Source of the DNA: an uncultured Prevotella sp.
Lineage (GTDB): Bacteria > Bacteroidota > Bacteroidia > Bacteroidales > Bacteroidaceae
Assembly: GCA_905210845.1 (NCBI GenBank)
Contig: CAJLYG010000080.1
Coordinates: 1-11,713, forward strand
Reading direction: 5' to 3'
Length of the DNA stretch: 11,713 nt
Made by a program: the position numbers and the translations under genes. The notes under the pieces are model-generated. The model was given only the letters and a program-made list of their open reading frames with translations. It searched no databases and was not told the origin of the DNA. Of this stretch, positions 6,155 to 11,713 are shown piece after piece (position 1 is the first letter of the stretch; the number at the start of each line of letters is the position of its first letter).

Positions 6155-7699
6155 ATGGCACAAGAAGATGTATTCAAGAAGATTGTAAGTCATTGTAAGG
6201 AGTACGGCTTTGTCTTCCCAAGTAGTGAGATTTATGATGGACTCGCAGCTGTTTATGATTACGGGCAGAACGGTGTGATGCTGAAGAACAATATCAAGGA
6301 GTACTGGTGGAAGAGCATGGTGCTGCTACATGAGAATATCGTAGGTATTGACGCAGCTATATTCATGCACCCGACCGTATGGAAGGCATCTGGTCATGTG
6401 GATGCTTTCAATGACCCATTGATTGATAACCGTGATTCCAAGAAACGTTACCGTGCCGATAACCTGATTGAGGATCAGATTGCAAAATATGACGAGAAAA
6501 TCAACAAGGAGGTAGCGAAAGCTGCCAAACGCTTTGGGGATGCTTTTGATGAGGCCAAGTTTCGGGCTACCAACCCGCGCGTGTTAGAGCATCAGCAGAA
6601 GCGGGATGCCCTGCATGAGCGTTATACCCAGGCCATGCAAGGACCTGACTTGGCGGAACTCAAGCAGATCATCCTTGACGAGGGGATCGTTGATCCTATC
6701 TCTGGGACAAAGAACTGGACGGATGTACGCCAGTTTAACTTGATGTTCTCTACGGAGATGGGCTCTACGGCTGAGGCTACGAGCAAGATCTACCTCCGTC
6801 CAGAGACCGCACAGGGTATCTTCGTCAACTACCTGAATGTACAGAAAACGGGCCGGATGAAATTGCCTTTCGGTATTGCGCAGATCGGCAAGGCTTTCCG
6901 TAATGAGATCGTGGCGCGCCAATTCGTCTTCCGGATGCGTGAGTTCGAACAGATGGAAATGCAGTTCTTCTGCAAGCCGGGCACGGAGATGGAGTGGTTC
7001 GAATATTGGAAGAAGCATCGTCTTGAGTGGCATGAGAACTTGGGCATGGGCAATGAGAACTACCGCTTCCATGACCATGAGAAACTGGCTCACTATGCCA
7101 ATGCAGCAACGGATATCGAGTTCCGCATGCCGTTCGGCTTCAAGGAAGTGGAAGGTATCCACAGCCGTACGGATTTCGACCTCTCGCAGCATGAGAAGTT
7201 TAGCGGTCGTCAGATCAAGTACTTTGACCCGGAGACCAATACCAGTTATACTCCTTATGACGTGGAGACTTCTATTGGCGTTGACCGTATGTTCCTCTCT
7301 ATCATGTGCCATAGCTACGTGGAGGAGAAATTGGAGAATGGAGAGACTCGTGTCGTGCTGATGTTGCCGCCCGCCATGGCTCCCGTGAAATTGGCTGTCA
7401 TGCCGTTGGTGAAGAAAGACGGGCTGCCAGAGAAGGCGCGTGAGATCGTCAATAGCCTGAAGTTCAAGTTCAATACCCATTACGATGAAAAGGATACGAT
7501 AGGCAAGCGTTACCGTCGCCAGGATGCTATCGGTACTCCGTATTGCGTCACAGTCGATTATGACACGCTCAAGGATAATACCGTTACCCTGCGCTTCCGT
7601 GATACGATGGAGCAAGAGCGCGTGCCTATTGACAACTTGGAGAGCATTATCGAGGATAAGGTGAGCATCACCAGTCTTCTTAAAAAATTGTCTGTATAA
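6155..7699 (+). CDS. glyQS: Glycyl-tRNA synthetase, dimeric (alpha2) class II type
   Basis: This cytosolic enzyme charges tRNA-Gly with glycine using ATP. The start is the ATG at 6155 (MAQEDVFKKIVSHCKEYGFV), the conserved N-terminus of the family. The frame runs open back to 5996, but that extension crosses the promoter and re-reads parC, so it is rejected. The 514 residues show the N-terminal SSEIYDGLAAVYDYGQNGV segment (23-41), LMFSTEMGS and LRPETAQGIF (about 214-223), class II motif 2 around KAFRNEI (246-252, Arg249/Glu251) and motif 3 around TSIGVDRMFLSIM (372-384, Arg378). The C-terminal anticodon-binding domain starts at about 400 and includes DKV at its end. Length and order fit the single-chain type rather than separate GlyQ and GlyS subunits. 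An FKBP-type lipoprotein gene follows after 6 bases. Confidence 0.97.
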   Translation: MAQEDVFKKIVSHCKEYGFVFPSSEIYDGLAAVYDYGQNGVMLKNNIKEYWWKSMVLLHENIVGIDAAIFMHPTVWKASGHVDAFNDPLIDNRDSKKRYRADNLIEDQIAKYDEKINKEVAKAAKRFGDAFDEAKFRATNPRVLEHQQKRDALHERYTQAMQGPDLAELKQIILDEGIVDPISGTKNWTDVRQFNLMFSTEMGSTAEATSKIYLRPETAQGIFVNYLNVQKTGRMKLPFGIAQIGKAFRNEIVARQFVFRMREFEQMEMQFFCKPGTEMEWFEYWKKHRLEWHENLGMGNENYRFHDHEKLAHYANAATDIEFRMPFGFKEVEGIHSRTDFDLSQHEKFSGRQIKYFDPETNTSYTPYDVETSIGVDRMFLSIMCHSYVEEKLENGETRVVLMLPPAMAPVKLAVMPLVKKDGLPEKAREIVNSLKFKFNTHYDEKDTIGKRYRRQDAIGTPYCVTVDYDTLKDNTVTLRFRDTMEQERVPIDNLESIIEDKVSITSLLKKLSV

Positions 7700-7705
7700 T
7701 CAAGA

Positions 7706-8389
7706 ATGAAGAAATATCAAGTACTATCTATCGTTGCCATGCTGTTGGCTGTTATGGGAATCTCGTCATGCAGTGAGACGGATGACTCGGCAGAGGAATT
7801 TGTCAACTGGCAGGAGAAAAATGACAGTTATTTCTCTACGGCATACAACACAGCCAAGGCGAATGCCGATGGCACTTACAAGCTGATCCACAACTGGTCG
7901 TTCAATGATTCTGTTGCCACGGACCCAACTAATTACATCGCGGTGAAGGTCTTGAACAAAGGTACGGGCAGCGGTTGCCCGTTCTACACGGATTCTGTCC
8001 GTGTGCATTATGAAGGCAGGTTGATCCCCAGCACCAGTTATCCGAGTGGATGGGTGTTCGACAGTTCCTGGTCGGGTGACTATAACCTGAAGACCATGGT
8101 ACCTGTTGTCCTGAGTCCTTCCAATTGCGTGGATGGCTTTGCCACCGCCTTGCAGAACATGCACATTGGCGATCGCTGGCAGGTGACCATCCCGTATCAG
8201 TTGGGATATGGCACGAGTGATTACTCCTCATCTGGTTCGACCGTGACGATCCCGGGATGCAGTAACTTGATTTTCGATATTACTTTAGTAGCATACTACC
8301 GTGCCGGCGCGGAAATACCTTCCTGGAAGGCGAAAGGGCAGCGGGGCGTGGAATCCACATCCTCGACAGGCTACTGGGTAACAGAATAA
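7706..8389 (+). CDS. FKBP-type peptidyl-prolyl cis-trans isomerase lipoprotein
   Basis: This enzyme isomerises proline peptide bonds, probably in the periplasm or on the outer membrane. In 227 residues it has a signal peptide ending in lipobox ISSC (lipidated Cys22), a linker to about 72, then an FKBP domain to about 197. Matches to FKBP pocket residues include Tyr102 (VRVHYEG), Phe118-Asp119 (GWVFDSS), Val142 in CVDGFATALQNM, Tyr168 in YQLGYG and Phe190 in IPGCSNLIFDITLVAY. The usual pocket Trp appears as Phe145, a common variation. A Ser/Thr/Gly-rich tail follows (about 203-227). The ATG is 6 bases after the glyQS stop, so the gene is probably co-transcribed; the terminator at 8428-8459 ends the unit. 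The fold is clear; client proteins and actual isomerase activity are unknown. Confidence 0.92.
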   Translation: MKKYQVLSIVAMLLAVMGISSCSETDDSAEEFVNWQEKNDSYFSTAYNTAKANADGTYKLIHNWSFNDSVATDPTNYIAVKVLNKGTGSGCPFYTDSVRVHYEGRLIPSTSYPSGWVFDSSWSGDYNLKTMVPVVLSPSNCVDGFATALQNMHIGDRWQVTIPYQLGYGTSDYSSSGSTVTIPGCSNLIFDITLVAYYRAGAEIPSWKAKGQRGVESTSSTGYWVTE

Positions 8390-8396
8390 GGAATAC

Positions 8397-8410
8397 GATT
8401 CTTAAGAATC
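8397..8410. repeat. 14-bp perfect palindrome GATTCTTAAGAATC
   Basis: This exact inverted repeat has no spacer and lies 7 bases after the FKBP stop codon, 18 bases before the terminator stem. Without a loop it is not a good RNA hairpin. It could be a dimeric protein-binding site or chance. Confidence 0.4.
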
Positions 8411-8427
8411 TGTAGGTAGATGGATAG

Positions 8428-8459
8428 GGGAGTGTGTTGTCAAGACATGCTCCCTTTTT
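8428..8459 (+). terminator. Rho-independent terminator of the glyQS-FKBP unit
   Basis: GGGAGTGTGT (8428-8437) pairs with ACATGCTCCC (8445-8454) over 10 bp with two G-T pairs and a 7-nt loop. TTTTT follows directly at 8455-8459. It lies 39 bases after the FKBP stop and 46 bases before the MATE start. Confidence 0.8.
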
Positions 8460-8504
8460 CTGCGATTCGGTTCTTCCATACGATAACAACCTATCTTCCC
8501 TTTT

Positions 8505-9947
8505 ATGTGGAACAAACAGCACAGTGATGCCCTGCTCACCTCCATTCGCGAGGGACGGGCAATGACAAATGGTGAGAAACTCAGTCTGATTATCGGATTG
8601 AGCATCCCTTCTATTCTTGCACAGGTGACGAATGTGCTGATGTTCTATATTGATGCGTCGATGGTAGGGTCATTGGGAACGGAGGCCAGCGCAGCGATCG
8701 GGCTTGTAGAGCCTGCCTCTTGGCTATTTGGCTCCCTCACCGCAGCTGCCTCAATGGGCTTTGCCGTGCAGGTGGCGCATTTTATTGGTGCCAACGACTT
8801 TGACCAGGCACGGCGAGTGATGAAGCATGGCTTCTTGTTCTGCTTTGTTTTTTCCTTATTGCTCATGGCAGTGGCGGCAGCGATCTCTGGTCAGCTCCCC
8901 CTTTGGTTAGGTGGTGGTGCTGACATCCAGAAGGATGCTTCCTCTTATTTCTTCATTTTCTCTATGGCTGCCCCGTTCTTCATGATGGAGAACCTGTCCT
9001 CCGCACTACTCAAGGCGAGTGGTGACATGAGAAGTCCCAGTGCGGTTGCCGTGTTGGCATGTGTGCTTGATGTAGTGTTCAATTTCCTTTTCATATTCCC
9101 TTCCCGTACCCTTTCTGTCTTCGGAATGGATGTCCCGGTGTTCGGCTTGGGCTTAGGCGTGGAAGGTGCGGCTATCGGCACTGCTTTGGCTTATGCCCTG
9201 ACCTCATTGCTGCTCATCTATTTCACCGTGCGTCGCAATCCCATCTTGGCATGGCATCTCGACCGTTCCCCTTTCCAATGGCAACCTCTTTATGTGTGGG
9301 AGTCGGTTCGCATCAGTGCTCCGATGGCATTGCAATACGTGCTGATGAATGGAGCCCAGATCGTTTCCACGATGATTGTTGCGCCGTTGGGGAATGTTGC
9401 CATTGCTGCCAATTCCTTTGCCGTGACGGCAGAGAGCCTGTGTTACATGCCGGGCTATGGAATTGGTGATGCCGCCTCAACCTTGGTGGGACAGGCATTT
9501 GGGTCCGGTCGCAAGGAACTGTGTCGTAGCTTTGCATGGATGACAGTAGGTCTGGGCATGATCGTCATGGCGATCATGGGCGTGGTGATGTATGTCTTTG
9601 CCCCGGAGATGATCGGATTCCTGACCCCTGTACCCGAGGTACGCGACTTAGGATGCCATGTGTTGCGCATTGAGGCCTTTGCTGAGCCGTTCTTTGCTGC
9701 GTCGATCGTGGGATTCAGGGTGTGCATCGGAGCCGGGGATACCTTCAAGCCTGCCGTCATGAACCTGATGTCCATGTGGTGTGTACGACTTACATTGGCT
9801 TATATCCTGTCGAAGCAATATGGGCTTGTCGGTGTCTGGGTGGCGATGGCATTGGAGCTTACGTTCCGTGGCATTCTATTCCTGGTCCGCCTCTATCGTG
9901 GGAAATGGATGAAAGCTATTGGGAAAATGAAAAAAGAAGATCAGTAA
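8505..9947 (+). CDS. MATE-family efflux transporter
   Basis: This inner-membrane exporter probably expels cationic drugs or metabolites in exchange for Na+ or H+. In 480 residues it shows the MATE N-terminal pattern: LIIGLSIPSILAQVTNVL (about 28-45), then the YIDASMVGSLGTEASAAIGL segment (48-67) with its membrane-embedded Asp. It is hydrophobic throughout, consistent with 12 membrane segments in two related halves. The second half begins around WESVRISAPMALQYVL and repeats the pattern up to APLGNVAIAANSF. A MATE-type segment GDAASTLVGQAFGSG follows, and the protein ends in a short basic tail (RGKWMKAIGKMKKEDQ). The substrate cannot be read from the sequence. ATG 8505 is taken as start; an ATG at 8562 would also keep the first helix. 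No consensus promoter is visible in the 45 bases after the upstream terminator. Its last codons and TAA form part of a terminator for the opposing strand. Confidence 0.94.
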   Translation: MWNKQHSDALLTSIREGRAMTNGEKLSLIIGLSIPSILAQVTNVLMFYIDASMVGSLGTEASAAIGLVEPASWLFGSLTAAASMGFAVQVAHFIGANDFDQARRVMKHGFLFCFVFSLLLMAVAAAISGQLPLWLGGGADIQKDASSYFFIFSMAAPFFMMENLSSALLKASGDMRSPSAVAVLACVLDVVFNFLFIFPSRTLSVFGMDVPVFGLGLGVEGAAIGTALAYALTSLLLIYFTVRRNPILAWHLDRSPFQWQPLYVWESVRISAPMALQYVLMNGAQIVSTMIVAPLGNVAIAANSFAVTAESLCYMPGYGIGDAASTLVGQAFGSGRKELCRSFAWMTVGLGMIVMAIMGVVMYVFAPEMIGFLTPVPEVRDLGCHVLRIEAFAEPFFAASIVGFRVCIGAGDTFKPAVMNLMSMWCVRLTLAYILSKQYGLVGVWVAMALELTFRGILFLVRLYRGKWMKAIGKMKKEDQ

Positions 9948-9957
9948 AGATCTTCTT
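9927..9957 (-). terminator. Minus-strand terminator embedded in the MATE 3' end
   Basis: AAGAAGATC (9934-9942) and its complement GATCTTCTT (9949-9957) form a perfect 9-bp stem with a 6-nt loop. Reading the minus strand, the stem is followed by TTTTCATTTTCCC. On the plus strand no T-run follows. The MATE TAA (9945-9947) lies within the loop. It is the second stop for transcription arriving from the right. Confidence 0.6.
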
Positions 9958-9973
9958 GAGCGGTAAGGACATA

Positions 9974-10008
9974 GAAAAATCTACTGGACCCGCGTACGAG
10001 CCCAGTAG
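9974..10008 (-). terminator. First minus-strand terminator after the small-protein gene
   Basis: On the minus strand CTACTGG (10008-10002) pairs with CCAGTAG (9987-9981) over 7 bp around a 14-nt GC-rich loop, followed by ATTTTTC. It lies 15 bases after the stop of the 65-residue gene and 24 bases before the second terminator. Confidence 0.6.
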
Positions 10009-10022
10009 TCTGATCAAGCTAT

Positions 10023-10220
10023 CTATTCCCAGAGTCCATGGGATTGTGTGTCCGCCATTCCATCCTCGTCATCCAACCAATCGTCTTCATCATCGATAAA
10101 CGGGTGGTTGGGCTTGGCATCTGCCCAGGGAGATTGTTCACTCCCAGCCATCATTTGTTTTTCTATCTCTATGCAATGCAGAACAGCCTGAGGGGCTGCA
10201 TATTTCTTCTTGTTCATCAT
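10023..10220 (-). CDS. Small acidic Bacteroidales protein, 65 aa, with MMAGS motif
   Basis: The protein has two halves. Residues 1-27 follow a pattern I recognise from many Bacteroidales short proteins, basic start then YxxP, a hydrophobic stretch, Glu and [ML]xAGS (here NKKKYAAPQ, then IEIEKQMMAGSE). Residues about 40-54 are very acidic (DDEDDWLDDEDG). There is one Cys (16) and no classical signal peptide or membrane segment. It begins 10 bases after the stop of the broken secreted-protein gene, so the two were probably one operon, and two terminators follow. Such proteins often sit beside secreted proteins in this group; the AGS segment might mark a leader/core boundary, but that is speculation. 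Function unknown. An alternative start is the second ATG, one codon in. Confidence 0.65.
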   Translation of the reverse strand: MMNKKKYAAPQAVLHCIEIEKQMMAGSEQSPWADAKPNHPFIDDEDDWLDDEDGMADTQSHGLWE

Positions 10221-10230
10221 AATGATACTG

Positions 10231-10553
10231 TTAAGGGATAATTACTTTCTTTCCATTCACGATATAAAGACCAGCTCTTTTAACACGCCACTGGGCGTGA
10301 GGTCAGGTTTGTCGGATACGTGCAGCGTGAGAGGAAGCTGCTGATGTCGCCATAAGGCCGACCATCCGTTCTCAAACCCGACCTCATTCTCATAGGTCAG
10401 TGCCGCGATGAGGTTGCCTGACGAGGGCGAGATGGTCACGTTTTGCCCGAAAGCACTCAGTCCGTACAAGGATGCCAGGCACACCCACAGGAACCTCATG
10501 AAAGAGGGAATCCTGAGATGCCTGCTTCTTGTTTCTGTCGTAAAATGTTTCAT
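10231..10553 (-). pseudogene. Remnant of a larger secreted protein gene (N-terminus joined out of frame to C-terminal tail)
   Basis: The start at 10553 gives MKHFTTETRSRH... then a signal peptide (MRFLWVCLASLYGLSAFG) and a domain beginning QNVTISPSSGNLIAALTY with GFENGWSALWRHQQLPL, which looks like the start of a large Prevotella-type surface protein. This frame loses sense after LTPSG and stops at 10257. In a second frame the same DNA continues as VKRAGLYIVNGKKVIIP with TAA at 10231-10233, a typical C-terminal tail of Bacteroidota secreted proteins of the YIVNGKKV kind. The simplest reading is an internal deletion that removed the middle and left the ends out of frame at about 10285. A collapsed assembly is the alternative. 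An apparent earlier TTG start at 10589 lies inside the promoter and is rejected. Confidence 0.65.
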
Positions 10554-10586
10554 TTTGTCGTTTTTTGGTGAATAGTTTTTTGTTTG

Positions 10587-10594
10587 CAAAGATA
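10587..10594 (-). promoter_or_regulatory. -7 box (TATCTTTG) for the secreted-protein remnant and small-protein unit
   Basis: The minus strand reads TATCTTTG, an exact TAnnTTTG match, 34-41 bases upstream of the ATG at 10553. No TTTG is present 19 bases further upstream. It would still transcribe the broken gene and the intact small-protein gene behind it. Confidence 0.55.
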
Positions 10595-10803
10595 AGGACT
10601 GATCCGGTGTACCCCCTTATCACCATTCGTCAAAGGTCTATCCAGATCATGCAACTTGTATTTCAGGGTGTTATCATAATCGGTCATGGAGGGTTGGTAA
10701 CTGATTTAACAACAGCGCGTTAGTAGTGATAGTCTTTTCAATTTCTCAGTTGTTAGCAAATGCCCATTCGGAATAAAAAAAGCCAAAAACAAACAGAAAA
10801 TAT

Positions 10804-10834
10804 TTTGAAGTATCGGGAAATATATTTATCTTTG
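10804..10834 (+). promoter_or_regulatory. Full Bacteroidota promoter for the TPR lipoprotein gene
   Basis: TTTG (10804-10807), exactly 19 bases, then TATCTTTG (10827-10834) match both elements and the spacing of the Bacteroidota housekeeping promoter (TTTG-N19-TAnnTTTG). The ATG at 10879 lies 44 bases downstream of the -7 box, giving a leader of about 38 nt. This is the best promoter in the window. Confidence 0.75.
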
Positions 10835-10878
10835 CAATAAACAGTGAAACCAATCCATGAACAGACATTCATTATCAA

Positions 10879-11713
<835 letters not shown>

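Larger units (their letters stand above)
10554..10878. other. 325-bp divergent intergenic region
   Basis: This stretch lies between the secreted-protein remnant (leftward) and the TPR lipoprotein gene (rightward). It holds one TAnnTTTG box for each direction (10587-10594 minus, 10827-10834 plus). It is AT-rich toward the right, with long A runs at 10777-10802. A 7-bp inverted repeat, TAACAAC (10707-10713) with GTTGTTA (10749-10755), is too far apart to be convincing. I see no RNA gene. Confidence 0.5.

Noticed and set aside
6584..7615. A 343-codon open frame on the minus strand
   Set aside because: It is exactly antisense to glyQS, whose protein is unmistakable. The antisense translation has no domain pattern and is explained by codon bias of the real gene.
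8492..8499. TATCTTCC as a -7 box for the MATE gene
   Set aside because: It matches only part of TAnnTTTG, has no -33 element and lies 6 bases from the start codon.
10555..10689. 44-codon minus-strand frame starting MTDYDNTLKYKLHDLDRP
   Set aside because: It runs through the TATCTTTG box of the next gene and ends just upstream of it. There is no recognisable family or promoter, so it is probably chance, though a small protein cannot be excluded.
10707..10755. 7-bp inverted repeat TAACAAC / GTTGTTA
   Set aside because: The arms are short and 35 bases apart, as expected by chance in AT-rich spacer DNA.

Overview
The window looks like Bacteroidota chromosome, most probably Prevotella or a close relative. 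The evidence is TAnnTTTG-type -7 boxes upstream of most transcription units, a DUF3316-type protein, lipoprotein signals typical of the group, and a small protein with the Bacteroidales pattern KKxYxxPxxxxxxxE...MxAGS. The genus is an inference.

Layout, left to right. (1) Bases 2-1216 (+) hold the 3' part of an AlbA_2/HATPase_c_4 ATP-binding protein, open at the left edge. It carries five tandem 11-bp repeats just before its winged-helix domain. (2) A 13-bp hairpin at 1255-1289 separates it from a minus-strand tRNA-Leu(TAG) at 1295-1379. (3) A minus-strand operon runs from 6037 to 1469: parC (topoisomerase IV subunit A), then a DUF3316-like exported protein overlapping parC by 26 bp, then an S41-family peptidase lipoprotein joined by an ATGA stop/start overlap. 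(4) Close, back-to-back promoters at 6087-6125 drive parC leftward and glyQS (glycyl-tRNA synthetase) rightward. glyQS is followed 6 bp later by an FKBP-type prolyl isomerase lipoprotein, and a good terminator ends this unit at about 8459. (5) A MATE-family exporter lies at 8505-9947 (+). (6) A minus-strand accessory unit runs from about 10553 to 9931. It contains a broken secreted-protein gene (signal peptide and N-terminal domain joined out of frame to a C-terminal tail), a 65-residue acidic small protein, and two successive terminators, the second lying inside the end of the MATE gene. (7) A divergent TPR lipoprotein gene starts at 10879 (+) with a near-perfect TTTG-N19-TATCTTTG promoter. 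It is cut off at about 11625.

The last ~88 bases (11626-11713) do not belong to the TPR gene. Read on the minus strand they encode a Firmicutes-like RpoB segment, which breaks off exactly where the TPR frame stops making sense. This is most simply a chimeric contig end, so the stop codon at 11653 should not be taken as the natural end of the TPR protein.

The core (parC, glyQS, tRNA-Leu) is housekeeping. The items most worth a second look are the 11-bp repeat array, a possible length-variation frame switch between an ATPase-only form and a full-length form; a perfect clamp-binding-type QLSLF peptide at the ParC C-terminus; and the eroded secreted-protein/small-peptide unit facing a TPR lipoprotein. 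I saw no CRISPR array, insertion sequence or complete mobile element.
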